From contig OY987242.1 in assembly GCA_963920765.1 (NCBI GenBank), positions 14,408,002 to 14,472,001 on the forward strand: a stretch of 64,000 nucleotides of DNA, read 5' to 3'. Both the position numbers and the translations under genes were made by a program. The notes under the pieces were generated by a model. The model did no database searches. It saw only the letters and a program-made list of their open reading frames with translations, and was not told where the DNA came from. The DNA comes from Ulota crispa. Its lineage: Eukaryota; Streptophyta; Bryopsida; Orthotrichales; Orthotrichaceae. Below, in pieces: positions 13,770 to 25,761 of the stretch (positions are counted from its first letter, which is position 1; the number at the start of each line of letters is the position of its first letter).

Positions 13770-15227
13770 ACAGTGGATGGCCAAAATGTGCAAGGACCTA
13801 GGACACCAGCACATAGGGGTCATGAGGAATACCGTCGACGTCGAAGACATAATACAAATCAGGGATTCATGTGGCCACAGAGGAATGCCGTTGATGTGGA
13901 GAGCATGGCTCGTGATGCTTTCTCTCGAGTTGATGATATTCACGATGACGTCTTTCGTGAAGACGGGCAGGGAGGATTGGACTTCTCGAATGCTGAAGGA
14001 GAGGAAGAGAGGAACGACGTGAATTTGGAGTACCTAGTGCAAGAATCGACTCAACCAGTATTCGAAGGGAGCACTTCAAATCGATTGCAATGCGCTATTG
14101 TTCTATTCTCACTATGTAGCCTGTACTCTGTTCCACACACGTTTGTTGATGCGTTACTCACTTGGGTAGCCGGAGATCTATTGCCAACCTCCAATTGTTT
14201 TCCAAGAACATCATACGAACTGAAGACCATGTTGATGAAGTTGGGTCTGAAACTCCGACAAGTGCATTGCTGTCTAGACGGGCATGTCCTGTACGAGGGA
14301 GAGTATGAGGCAGCAGTGGAGTGTCCAACGTGCAGTCTGAGCCGTTACATTCCAGGATCAAATCGATTTCCACAGCGAGTTGTTCGGTATTTTGATTTCA
14401 TCCAGCATTTTTTGCGAATGTTCAAGTGTCCGGAGGTAGCACAGCACATGACGTGGTATGATAGACACAAGTCTAGAGGGCAGATGATGAGATCTGTAGC
14501 TGACAGTTTGCAGTGGAGAAGCATTGATCAGTTATTTCCAGATTTTGCTGAAGTGAAGACTAATCTCAGACTTGGACTAGTTGGAGATGGCATTATTCCA
14601 TTCAAGAACATGCTATTAAACACTCATCATGGGTGTTTTTAATCACAGTATTCAACCTCCCACCTTGGCTACTGACGAAGAAATTATTCATTTCTATGGT
14701 GTTGCTAATTCCCGGTCCGAAGGCAACAACAGCGGAGAACATTGATGTCTTTCTCCGTCCCGTAATTAACGACTTACTGAAGTTGTGGAGTGGTGTACCG
14801 GCCATAGACGTTTCCAAACCTGAAGGACAACGAAGGTTTATTTTGAGAGCCATGCTCATTCTTACCATTAATGATTTTCCAGCATATGGCCTATTATCAG
14901 GGCAACAGGTTCATGGATACAAAGGCTGTCCACTGTGTGGTCCAGAGACCTGCGCGGAGCATGCTAGACTACATTAAAATGGTGTACCTTGGTGCAAGGC
15001 GGTATTTGGATGGAAATCACCATTTTCGAAAAGCAAGAGGAGCTTTTAATAATTTTCAAGAGTGGCATGTAGCTCCTGAGCGACCAACCGGGCAAGAAGT
15101 TCTTCAGTGGGGGACTGCAAGAGAAAACTTTCTAATGCAAGGTGGTGTGGAAAATTCCAGCGAGGACCCAGTTAAACTACATGGAGTGAAACGAAGAAGT
15201 GTTTTGTATGAGCTACCTTATTGGAAG
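13770..15227 (+). pseudogene. TNP2 core exon with two frameshifts
   Basis: The first 290 codons are open (13770-14642). The family pattern continues in the next frame from about 14630 (WVFLITVFNLPPWLL) and in a third frame from 14976 (KMVYLGARRYLDGNHHF) to the donor at 15228 after ELPYWK. The second shift is a single extra T in CATTAAAATG. The first fits loss of one base between 14620 and 14630. Recognisable TNP2 motifs include a CPTC zinc-like pair near 14323, RYFDFI near 14389, GPKATTAENIDVF near 14717 and DFPAYG near 14873. Confidence 0.85.
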
Positions 15228-17544
15228 GTATGTATTTCTTCACTGTTTTGTACTGTCTTAGGTAATCTACACGGTCAGTGTTCGATGAGATTGTTTCTCT
15301 TCGCTTTGCCTTGAATATGAAAATCTTTAAATTGGAAAAGGAGGTTAGTTTGGAACATTTTGTGTCTTCGTTCTGTCAAAGATCTCTGTTGTTATGTTTT
15401 TAAGGACATGGAATATTAGAAGTTCAGAAATAAATGTTATACCAAATCACTTTGTATTTTGTTCTTATTACGTGAAATGAAATTTATTCTTAAAGGTTTT
15501 ATGTACTGTAAAAAATGAGCTATTCACAACTTTCAGAGCGTAACACTCACAGTCGCTTTTGGTTCAATGTGAAATAAATATTTGAAAGTAGGGTGAATAG
15601 AATGCAGTGAAGTAAGCATGAGTGGGCAGTAAGCATGAAGTAGGAGGCAGTTGCCATTGGCAAGAGCGTTGTATTCAATCCAAGTAAGATTTTATGGCGT
15701 TAATAAATCTGTAACCCAAAATATGGAGTACGAGAAGTACAGATCTTTTGGGACTTGAAGCTTACTTATTATAAAAAAATGTAGGGCTGGTTTAAGTGAA
15801 AAAATATTAATTTTTGTTTTGACTTCTCAGAGGTTTTATGAAGAGATGACGAGGTAGAAATAAACTTCAAATCCTGTAATGTTGTGTGTGGATAGTTATC
15901 TCAAATAAACTAGTGTGTAGCTACCTGGTTACTGTGTCTTATCGTAACTGTTTTGTTTGAATTCTATATTATAAAATGTGAATGATAAATGACGGCAGAC
16001 ATGATATAAGAGGGGGTCAAAAGCAGGTATTTGTATTGGACACTGTAATCATCAGGGATCAATAATGATTACAGCAAACTCTAAGAGTAGCGCAGAGCCT
16101 ATGAGATGGGATTAAAGAAAGAATTGATATATAAAAGCACCGTATTAGAAGGAACTCCATCTGTCCCAATAGTGAGCTCAAAGAAAAGGCATGGTTATTG
16201 TCACATTGAAAACCTCCATTCTGATGATTTCTGGTTTTTTGGAACTGTTTGTCATCTCTAATGATCTAATGGGGGCATGCTCAACAATTACAAAGCATTC
16301 CTTTCCTAAAAACATTGGCCTTGCCCAAATGAGGTACCATTGTTGCTACGAATCTTTAAATCATGAATAAAAAGTAGGTAGCGACATGTTCAGATGTGTG
16401 TTTTTTTGTATGGAGTTTTGGTGCCGAGCAGGAACCTCAGAGATTGAATTTTAGATAACATTTGCTGGATGCCTAGATGGTATTTGATTCTACAACGCAT
16501 GGGTCAGTAGATAAAGGACTAAAATAAGGAAGTGACAGCCTTCTCGAACTATTCACGAATACGGAACTTTGTGCATGGAATTTGGATGTCATAGCAACAT
16601 AGGAATTGGAGATTTTGCGGATATTTGGTAGGTGGTATGCTCATCTACAATGTCCTTGTCACTTGCAAAATGACTAAGAATATGATATCTCCCTTACGGA
16701 GAATTGTGGAGCTTCTGAATGGGACAGAGAGAGTAATCTTTTGTGAGAATGTCTGGAGGAATTGTGGGTAATTGGTAATGACGACTTCACGAGCACTCAA
16801 TTGTCATAATGAACCTCTACGAGTTGCCTAAGTAAGCGTGAAGGTAGTCGTGCTTACAAAGAAGTAAGTCATGCGAAGGAAAAGCTCTTCACATCCTTAT
16901 CAGTGAACGTAGTAGTTACAATAATGGAAATTCTATTTTACTTTTCAAGTTTTAGAGAAGAGTAACTTAACTGAAGACTGAAGTGCCTCAGTAATTTTGT
17001 ATTGAAAAGGAAAAAGCAGATGTCAATTCTAAATATTCCTAACTCACAGAAATCATGATTGCTTGCGTCCTTTGTACTCTGAAGCAGAGGTCGCATTCTA
17101 CAATATGGATAACTAGCTTGCAAGTAAGTTCACATAACCTAAGAAACAAAAGCGATGGTTGAACTAGAAACTGAGGTGTAGGTTTTTGACTCCTCTGGTT
17201 TTGTGTGAAATAATAAGTTTGAGAATATGTAGTACATACTTCAGCATTGAATGTTTGCATGGTTTTTTTTGGTTTTTTTGTTGTATATGTGTACTACTTT
17301 TTTGTTTCATATGATTGCGTGTATACATGTTTTTTTTAATGTGCAGTAACTGAAGAGAATACAGTAACGACCGTGTAAAAGATGAGGTGGTAGTGCTGTG
17401 GTTACATAGCATGCTTGTTTTGTAGTACATGGTAATCATGGTAATGACATACTGATACCAGTAGTCTCTTAGATTAATTCAAATTCAACCTGTACTATGT
17501 ATTCAGAAATAAGTGATATTGATTAGTATTTCATGTAAGCGCAG
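15228..17544 (+). other. large intron of the tnp2 gene
   Basis: The GTATGT donor and GCAG acceptor flank 2.3 kb of G/T-rich DNA without a recognisable gene. Phase 0 on both sides and restored family sequence across the join support the intron. Confidence 0.8.
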
Positions 17545-18440
17545 GTGTTGATGGTGCGGCATGGGTTGGACCCTATGCACGGTGAGAAAAACTTATGCGA
17601 GAACATTCTCAAGACGTTATTTGGCGAGAAAGACTCCCTTGCGGTTAGAGCAGACATGCAGGCAAAAAACATCAGACCTTCCCTTCATTTGCAAAGAGTC
17701 AGCCATGATAGGTACTACATGCCAGATGCGCCATATGTCTTATCATCTGCAGATAAAGGTAAAGTGTTAGGGGTATTGCAATCTTTGCAAACTCCAAGTC
17801 ATTATTCAAGCGCATTGCACACAAAAATCAGCAAAGGGAAACTTAGTGGTCTCAAGTCACATGACTTTCATGTTCTCCTCTAGCAAATATTACCAGTCTG
17901 TTTACGAAATATTTTGATCAAGTCGTTAGCCCGAGCTGTAATTCGCGTAAGTAGAGTTTTCAGGAAAATCTGTGCCAAAACGGTAGATGCTGACAGTAAG
18001 CAGGACTTGTTGGCGGACTGTGCAGAAACCATGTGCTTGTTAGAGAAGGAGATGCCACCTTCATTTTTTGATATTATGTCCCATTTGCCTAATCATTTAG
18101 TGGAAGAGCTTTTCCTTCTTGGCCCTGTTCATACGAGGTGGATGTACCCGTATGAACGGTACTTCAAGACGTTGAAAGGGTTTGTTAGGAATCTAGCAAA
18201 ACCCGAAGGAAGTATTGCTGCAGGGTATGAAATTGAGCAAGCGTTGGGATTCATAACGGAGTACATGGCAGAGTACAACATTACCTCTTGACGCGTGTGA
18301 GATGACAAGGAGGACCCTATAATGGTAGATGAAATCCAGAGGGCAAAGGGAAACTGAGGGTAGTATCTGTAGATCTGTGCAAGGTTATGCACGAATTTGT
18401 GCTGGACAATGCAAGTCCGTTGGAGCCATACAGAATGTGA
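17545..18440 (+). pseudogene. end of TNP2 plus DUF4218 exon
   Basis: The acceptor GCAG is at 17541-17544, joining ELPYWK to VLMVRHGLDPMHGEKN without a phase change. One TAG at 17881-17883 stands where the family has Gln (HVLL-stop-QILPV). DUF4218 runs to about 18290. Beyond the TGA at 18289 the sequence stays protein-like (DDKEDPIMVDEIQRA), and after one frameshift reads VDLCKVMHEFVLDNASPLEP, the usual segment after DUF4218. Decay is therefore modest. Confidence 0.85.
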
Positions 18441-18733
18441 GAATGTCACCATTTTTTTTTTAATCTCAATTTAATTATTTGCAAGGATTCAAATACGTGA
18501 TATGCACATAGACGTAAGTATTAAAGCTGAGACGGTCTGAAGTGACAATGTGAAGCATTAAAACTCTTTGTCTGATTATAGGCCTGATGAGTAAGTCAGA
18601 GTAATTGAACAGAAATGTGACAGGTCGTTATAGTACACATATTCTTTCCACCATTTGTTATGTTGAGAGATGTTATTTAATCTATTTTTGCATTACAACT
18701 ACCATTAATTCATGTGTGATAATGTGTTGCAAA

Positions 18734-19052
18734 GCATACACCGCTGCATGCCAAGAAAGAAGTGCTTTACGAGCTGAGTTTCAAAGAGGACATCTCCGTC
18801 GAAACGGAAGAATGACAGTTCCTTACCCTGCTAATCTACATGAAATACCAGTGTTTGCTGCATGGTTGAAGATACAAGTAATCAATGACAAGGAGGGGGG
18901 ATTGTCAGTTACAGATGAGGTTGAAGACTTTTGTAACAGACCTTCTTTACTTGCACGCAAGTTTAGAAGTATGTACGCATATGGATACCACTACAGAGTG
19001 AAGAGTGTCGAGGAGAACATAACTAAGACATGCGATTCAAGTGTAGTTGCGG
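18734..19052 (+). pseudogene. DUF4216 N-terminal part, cut by the LTR
   Basis: The open frame reads through a basic stretch (QRGHLRRNGR), FAAWLKIQV and SMYAYGYHYRV to SSVVAV, which matches the order seen before and at the start of DUF4216 in plant CACTA proteins. Sequence homology stops exactly where the LTR begins. The acceptor near 18734 (GCAAAG) is weak and uncertain. Confidence 0.65.
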
Positions 19053-20879
19053 TATCGGGTTGAGAGGAGCGCGCCTTGGGAACACGCAGGGTGTCTTGCT
19101 GCGATTGTGCGTTGCCGATTAAAATCGTCTTCAATCTTGATCTTTTCTTCAAATCTTCAGTCTTCCGTTGGCCTATCCTGTGGCTGGCTCTAAGGGTATA
19201 AGGGTCAAGGTAGGGATAAGAGCCCACTGGATACGGGACGGGTAGATCAGGACAGCAGACACGAGCTGCCGTCCATATAACGGGATCCTAAAATCAAATT
19301 CACGATTTGCTGGCCAAAACTCCAGATCGTGAGAACAGAGCAAGTCTCAACCATGTGGGTGATCAATCTCACTTTATCATCACGACAATAAATGAAGTTA
19401 AATTTGGTTTAACCCAAACTGCCCGCAACAAGGTTTACAAAACAAAATGGAAATGAATTGACAAACGAGCCTCCAAAACCGGCTAGGAATAACAAAGCCA
19501 CATCCCACACATACATAAAAAAATAAACTCAAAACATTCCTCTTGAAATCTTCATATCTTCAGATCTTCAAGTTTTCATGTCTTCAAGTCTTCAAATCTT
19601 CATGTTTTAATAAAAACAATGAGGAAGATCACAAATAACAAGTCCTAGAAAAGCAGCGACCTTCTATCTAGTGTCACAGATGGCTCAAAGATTCAAATGC
19701 TAAGTGTAATAGCAATTTGAAAAGCTCTTCTAACCCTCTAACATCTCTTCAAATTTCAACTCAATTTGAGATATTGTCCAAAAGTTATGCGAGTTCAAAG
19801 TAGAGGCTCTTCTTTCTTCTTACAAACTAAACACTGCTTCTGTAAACTTCTATAACTTTTGTTCTATGCATCACCCATAGAAACGTGATATCAATTTAAA
19901 AAGATGATATCACTGACTACAACCTGTAAAATTTTCACTTCAAAATAAAACTCTGTCCAAAAGCTCTAGTCAATCAAAGTGTGGGTATCAATTTTTTAGA
20001 GAGCATCCAAACCTCCAACTTCTACCCATTATAACTTCTTCAATAAAACTCCAAATGAAATGATTAAAGATAATTCAAAAAGCTATGACAACAAACTATT
20101 ACTTCTAAAAATCTGAGAAGAAAATTTCATACTATCCAAAAGTTATAGTTCTTCAAAGTTTCGGCCTCCTCCTAACCAAAGGGCAGCCACCTCCAAACCT
20201 TCACACTTCCATAACTTTCTCGTCCAAGTTTCAAACCTCAAGTTTAAGAACTTTCTAGAAAGTCAAAACTAAGATAAACACTTCCTCTAAATCTTGTTGC
20301 AAAATGATATACAGATCATAAGTTATGGCTTGTCAAAGTGTCAGCCTTTCTTCATAGTTTGGCTTTTTGACTCCAAAATTCAAACACTCATAACTTTTGC
20401 ATCACAACTCCAAATCAAACTTGCAAATTCATTTTGAAAAGGTAATCACACAAGGAAAAACCTCCTCAAATTTCAATTTAAAATCATATATACACAGAAA
20501 AAAAAAATCTCATATCAAAGTTTCGGGGTTTTTTTTCCTCTTCTCACCAACACTCATACATTAACTTCCAACAACTAAGGGATCTTTCCTCCATAATTTC
20601 GACCCTATTTAAGGTAGGGAGGTGGGGCACATCAGCCCATGCCCTCCCTATCCTAACCCCACCATAGATGCCAAACCCTTTTTCCTTTCACACCTTTCCT
20701 ATTGACTTCTAAACCCTTAGTATTTTTATTCAAACAAAAGCAAAATATATGAGCCTTCCAAAACATCTAGATAAACATATGAAAATGATTAAATTACAAA
20801 ATAAATGCCATTGTAAAGTGGCTACGTGCCCTTGCGAGTATATAATAGCGTCAAACGCTTGTTTTCAGTCGCCAAGTCG

Positions 20880-20951
20880 TAGACTTAGTTGGCTGGAGAA
20901 GCGGTCGTCTCTGGTCGACCGCCGGTCCGGGTTCGAATCCCATCGGACTCG
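20880..20951 (+). other. tRNA-derived stretch inside the LTR
   Basis: AGTTGGCTGGAGAAGCGG resembles a tRNA D-arm and A box. The hairpin GCGGTCG/CGACCGC (20901-20907 and 20916-20922) resembles an anticodon stem. GGTTCGAATCC (20930-20940) is a perfect B box with TTCGAAT loop. The 3' acceptor arm (CGGACTC) has no matching 5' arm, so this is not a working tRNA gene. Related but decayed sequence is at the same place in the other two LTR copies. Confidence 0.6.
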
Positions 20952-21182
20952 TTGAGCGGTGATGGCGGCTCACGGTTTGGCAGCTAGTGAGGTAGGAAAT
21001 TGGCCCAGCCAACCCGCTACCTACCTCCCTGAGCTGTGCATGTGACAAAACGGTGCAGCGCACTGGAATCTATGGCCGCTGCACTGTCACCAAACCGTGG
21101 TCCTCATCACGACCACCCCTTTTGCCTCAACTGTTGATTTATTGAAATCAACACAAACATAAATATATAACGAGTATCTACA

Positions 21183-21202
21183 TGATGGAGATATCTCCAT
21201 CA
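21183..21202. repeat. 20-bp perfect palindrome at the LTR end
   Basis: TGATGGAGATATCTCCATCA is its own reverse complement and lies 5 bp inside the LTR end. The equivalent in copy B has one changed base (GAGATATTTCC), and copy C is more altered. Confidence 0.9.
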
Positions 21203-21207
21203 AGACA

Positions 21208-21772
21208 GCGGTATTTCAAAGACCTTGTCGATTGGGCATATGAGATACAAACCCTGTTCATGCGTTTCTGGAATACATCGAGCAAATTTTAGAGATAATA
21301 AAGCTCAATCATAGAAGACATTGCACTCTCTTGTTTGTTTGTGAATGGGTGAGCAAACTATCGAGGTAAAAATGCCACTGTGATAAAAGACGAATGGGGA
21401 TTGACTATGGCAGATTTCAACTTGCTTATACCTTTTGGATATGAATCGTTTGCTTTCCCAATCCAATGTGATGAGGTGTTCTTCTCGAATGTTGAAGAAA
21501 AACCAGGGTGGAAGATAATACTGCGGAATGAGGTAAGAGGTCAAAGAATTGACAATGAATTGGACGAAGAAAGAAAACATGAGTTGTTTAGGATGGAGGA
21601 AAATGAAGTGTATGAAGGACTGTCTGCATCGACTGAGAACCAGCGCTATGAATCAGTCCCCATTAATACCGGCAGGAGTGTAGGAGTCAATGAAGTTCTC
21701 GGAGACGCAGGTGAAGATGCAGCTGCGTTTTTTGATAGAGATGTGGGGGAGTCTTCCAAAGACAGCGATTGA
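21208..21772 (+). pseudogene. DUF4216 C-terminal part, beyond the LTR
   Basis: After the target duplication, one frame reads VHAFLEYIEQILEIIKLN then LLFVCEWVSKLS, equivalent to the conserved Leu-Tyr and Cys-Trp-Val run of DUF4216. After one frameshift the 130-codon frame 21380-21772 follows, with DEWGLTMADFNLL, a Phe-Pro-Ile run and GWKIIL, then an acidic tail and stop. Without the LTR this would be contiguous with 19052, which fixes the LTR as a later insertion. Confidence 0.7.
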
Positions 21773-24700
21773 CGCCATGAACATTGACCTTGAGTAAGTG
21801 TATCTTTTTTTTTTCCTGTGCTTATAATTTTAAACATAGGAATTCATTATGTTGAGTGGAGGAACTGGAAGTATTGAAAAACCGTAGCCTCTATGTAAAT
21901 GGCGCTAATGTAAAAACTATGGCATTACATTTTGAAAGTGGTGTTTCTGGTGGAGAATGCATTTGTCTTTGGTATGGCCTAAGAGCTAGTATGTGGAATT
22001 TGTATGCAGTTACCGGTACGTATAACGTGCTAGAAGTTGTATGTCTTGATACAGTTTTTCTGCGTATGAGTATGTTTATTTTGGAGTTATGTGTGACTAC
22101 TGCTGTGTGCAAGTAAGATTGAGTCGAAGTCATGGCTTCAGATGGTTTAATTAAGTGGATTTATGGTTCTTTTATGTCGGTGTAAGTGTGTTTGTAAGTG
22201 ATACCAGAGTATGCTAGTTGGGTAATATTAGAGTTTTTGGTGTGCAGAGCAGTACCATTTGCTCAAGAAAGAGAAAGGGCAGAGAAATGCTGTAGTCTTT
22301 GTATTTAATAGGTTATTGACTTTGTGAATGTTGTCCCCTCTTTTTGTAGAAAATGTAAACCACAAGTTTTCCTTATTGGATGAGTGCAATATATTATGGA
22401 AGGATGTCCGGCGGTGCTCAACGTTAAACGTCATGGTGGAGTCACGAGGATCGGCACTGTCGCTTCAGAAATGCAGGTGCAACTTTCTTCATGTTTGATG
22501 GGACTGGTATTTCAGTTTTGTTAGTGTGTTGGGGAAATGCTGTGAGCATTCTATGTGTACTAGGTGAAGTTTTATCAATTGGACTTGATTACAGTGACTG
22601 TGTATACTATTGATGAGAAAACCTGCATGTCGAACTGCTTGTGTGATGATTAGGAAATGTTTGTGTACGTTTACCAAACAGACGGCGTCCTTTTGGAACG
22701 CTTTGAGCCCAGATGCAGTATTTGGGAATATATTGTAAGTAGGTATAGCTGGTTTGTGGTGTCTGCGCAGTGTTTGTTTAGGATTTGTAAAGTGGTTTCC
22801 ATCGAGGATTATGGAGGGAGGCTTCTAAGCAGACATAGTCGCTTCCCATAGTGAAGTGCGTGCAGTTTTGTATCATTCTTTGAAAACTTATGTTTCTAGC
22901 GAAAGTTCTTGATGTGTTCTTGTGGTAAGCTCGTAGAGTGCAAGTGCAGTTGTGCACTGTCTGATGATCTTGGATTTTCTGAGTGAACTGATGCCAGTGA
23001 TGAATGCAAGTTCAAGAAGCAAGAAAGATTGCAGTGGATGTGAGGGTGGAAGGTGAACAGACATTGACATGACGACGGTTTTTAGCACCGAAGGTTTTGG
23101 TTGGTCATGGAAGATGAGGGGCATGTTCTTGATGGTGCTTCAGAACTGGAAGTGGAGGTACATTTGTATTAGCCTTCAAATTTAGGCATACGTATGCAAA
23201 TAACGAATGCAGGACGTAGTAGTCGCTAGTGAAACCGACGTGTCCAGAGTGGGGACGCAGTGGCAATATTTTTGATAAGGATGTCATGTCTTTTTAGAAC
23301 TGTGCAATTACTACATTTCCATGAAGAAGAGCTTGAGAAGTTTTAGGTATTCGATATTTTCGAGGAGTAATACCGAACTCGGAGGAAGTGAGAAGTTGTG
23401 CAATTTTATATGTGGAGTAAGGTTTTGTATATGAAGAAAAGGGTTTTCATGGAAATTCTGAGACATTGTATTTCTGCCGTCTATGATGCAAAGAAGCGAA
23501 GTTTGAGAGGGAGCTGCCGGTGATGTCGTTGCATCCGCAATCACCAGGAATTTGAAATCGGGAACAACAAGTATCTACGTATTGGCTTTTAAAGTTATGG
23601 CTTGGGACGGTAAATCTCACTCAAGTGAGGAAAATATTCATGGCAGACTCTGAACCGATGATCAACCAATGATCAGATCCAGTTTTGACTTCATGTCACT
23701 TCATGACAGCATATACTGAAGTCGTTGATTAGTAGTGGAAGGAAATATTTTTTGTGTGCACGAGCATGACAGTTAAGACGCATGAGTGTGTTGAATATGA
23801 TGCATCAGTGCAGGGCTGTGGATCGAACGGTGCTATGGGAATAAGTGTTCGATGCACAGGAGTTTCTTGTGAATAGCATGATTATTTTATATATCAGGTA
23901 CGTCTGTCCTGACGTAGTTGGAGTACAATAGTTCTCAGTACAAGTTTTCACGTGTATTGCACATTGTTTGAGAGCATACGTGAAATGTGTAGGAAGATCT
24001 CATGTCGTATGGTAGGGGGGTAGGAAGGATTGGGGTGTGGCAATTGCTTGTACCAAATACATCTTGTTCTTGGAGGGGAAGAGTGACATGTTTGGAGTTG
24101 TACGTTGTCTGTTATTTGAAGAGTTGAAGAGTTGCAAGACAGTGCTAATGAAGAATCTCAGTGTCCATGCACCTTGGAAATTGAATGTTTTTGAACTTTA
24201 GGAATAGCCTAGTTTTTGTGTAGTTAGTTCTTATGACAATTACAACGAGGGCCAATTCTTGAGAAGAGGGAGATGCTACTGTAAAATAACAGTGATGTAC
24301 GGCAGAACAAAGATACAGGTTGTAGAATGGAATACTAAAATTCCAAAACCGAACGAGCTTAATGGTACATGAGTGACGTAGTGAGGGGACTTACAAAGGT
24401 GTTGAGAGATTTTGTTCAAATTTTACAGAGGGTAGATCTAAGGCAACAAATATGATAATAGTGGTAGTCAAAATGAGGTGGTCATTGTTCTATAATATGC
24501 AAACAGCAGAGGCGTGTTGTGAAAGACTCATTATTCACATGCTTGAATTAATAAGCTCATCTGATGTGAAATGACATAACAGTCAAGTACTAGTAACTTT
24601 GCGTTTGGTACCTTTTTTATTTATTTGTTCTACATGCCAATGTAAGGATTCATGTTTTATAAAACCTTTTGTTGATTGTGCAGGCCTTTTGTTGGTTACA
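21773..24700. other. G/T-rich 3' flank of tnp2, no gene seen
   Basis: The plus strand remains G/T-rich up to about 24.7 kb, like the tnp2 introns. Small open frames do not give recognisable proteins. It is probably the downstream part of the CACTA element, but I could not locate a CACTA/TAGTG terminus. Confidence 0.35.
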
Positions 24701-25275
24701 AGTGCATACAAGTAGCACTGCCTGGAAACTTGTCAAAGGAGGCTGAATTGGGACAACACAGTCAATTAAAAGCGCAAAATTAGCTTTTGGTATTCCTAAA
24801 TGTACTTTATCAAATACTGCAATTCATGTAGTATGCCACGACTGGAGAAATTGTCCTTTTGCATAAGCACTTTAATAAATTTGTACTAGATTTTTCTATG
24901 TATTAACGTCCACCTCCATAGTGTCGAATGTGGTTATTGAGCTCATTCAACTAATGAGCTATTGGGCTTATTCACATGTTTGGGGATCACATCTTCCCAT
25001 ATTAAAATTCATTCAGCTTAATTATGTTGGCATGGTGGCAATGTAAATGCATGTTGTGAACCGTTAACCATAATCAACACCATTTCTAACACAGTACAAG
25101 TTTTCAATAGATCACAACTACCCTAGTTAACAGATCTTGAGGAACAAGTTGTTCACTTTCTACAAAACTCTGGAAATTGTCATTCTCAAAAATAAAGTAC
25201 CATAATCAACAGAAGCTTATTGATTTTCTGTTGATTTTTCAGGTGTTTTCCACTAGTGGTCGTCTAGACAATAAG

Positions 25276-25475
25276 TCCATTGATTGGACGTTGAGTCTAT
25301 TGACTGGATGACAAGTTTGTCAACTAGACGACAAGTCTGTCAACTAGACGACAAGTCTGTCAACTAGACAACAAGTCCATTGACTAGATAACGAGTCTGT
25401 CAACTGGATGTTGATTCTGTTGTCTAGATGTTAAATTTGTTTACTGGACGCACAATCCATCCATTGGATGGCTCG
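25276..25475 (+). repeat. 20-bp tandem array, 10 units (array 1)
   Basis: Ten 20-bp units run in exact register; the best preserved is TCTGTCAACTAGACGACAAG at 25336-25355. Outer units diverge mainly by C/T and G/A changes. The array ends about 290 bp before the hAT transposase start. hAT transposases bind short subterminal repeats, so this is a candidate binding array at the element's left end. Confidence 0.85.
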
Positions 25476-25761
25476 ACAACATTTCCAACTTGTTGAGCAA
25501 GATTGGCCGTCCACAAAAGTTTTAGGGTTTCAAGATCTATAAAAAGGACTCCCCTGTATTAAAGGTCACTTTTCATTGTTCATCTTTGCTCCTATGACTT
25601 GGTTGGTGTACAACCATTGCACTAGAGGGAAGTCCAAGAAGAGTGTATGTGGGGAGCACTTGTTGTGAGAGCAACAAGTGTTGTTTCTTCATCACATTTC
25701 ATTTAGAATACTAATCTTGTTCTATTCTTTGCAAGGTTAGGTAGAAGAAAAAATAGTGGTA

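Larger units (their letters stand above)
19053..21207 (-). mobile_element. solo LTR, copy A (2155 bp)
   Basis: Read on the minus strand it begins TGTCTTGATGG and ends CTCAACCCGATA, close to a TGTC...GACA terminal pair. It is flanked by the 4-bp direct repeat GCGG (19049-19052 and 21208-21211); counting the next bases, GCGGTAT is present on both sides. It is the inverted counterpart of the element at 41721-43864. No gag or pol is attached, so it is read as a solo LTR. Inside are several diverged units of about 170-185 bp, each with a variant of AAAAGTTAT...CAAAGT (near 19790, 19960, 20135, 20315 and 20500), and a tRNA-like stretch. Confidence 0.75.
13330..21772 (+). pseudogene. tnp2-like: CACTA (En/Spm) tnp2-type transposase, decayed and split by an LTR
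   Basis: Exons, read directly: 13330-13509, 13770-15227, 17545-about 18440, about 18734-19052, and after the inserted LTR 21208-21772. The introns 13510-13769 and 15228-17544 have GT and AG and keep phase 0. The protein order matches plant CACTA transposases: a Cys-rich transposase-associated N-terminus (PCACNRCRG), the TNP2 core (CPTCSLSRY, RYFDFI, NLPPWLL, LIPGPK, TINDFPAYG, RHGLDPMHGEKN), DUF4218 (KSHDFHVLL, NHLVEELFLLGPVHTRWMYP, RFVRN-like, EGSIAAGYEIE) and DUF4216 (GYHYRV; a later DEWGLTMADFN segment). The enzyme would cut and rejoin the element's ends in the nucleus. Breaks: about one base lost near 14628, one T gained at 14975, a stop replacing Gln at 17881, stops and a frameshift after 18289, and the LTR insertion. 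It is not functional. Confidence 0.88.

Noticed and set aside
20880..20951. Functional tRNA gene
   Set aside because: The B box and an anticodon-like stem are present, but there is no matching acceptor stem, and the stretch sits inside a repeated LTR.
24900..25270. Right terminus of the CACTA element or left TIR of the hAT element
   Set aside because: TAGTG and CACTAG strings occur near 24920 and 25253, but I found no convincing inverted partner or target duplication.
25276..25475. Regular 20-bp repeats as a CRISPR array
   Set aside because: The units are head-to-tail without spacers, the genome is plant-like, and no cas genes are present.
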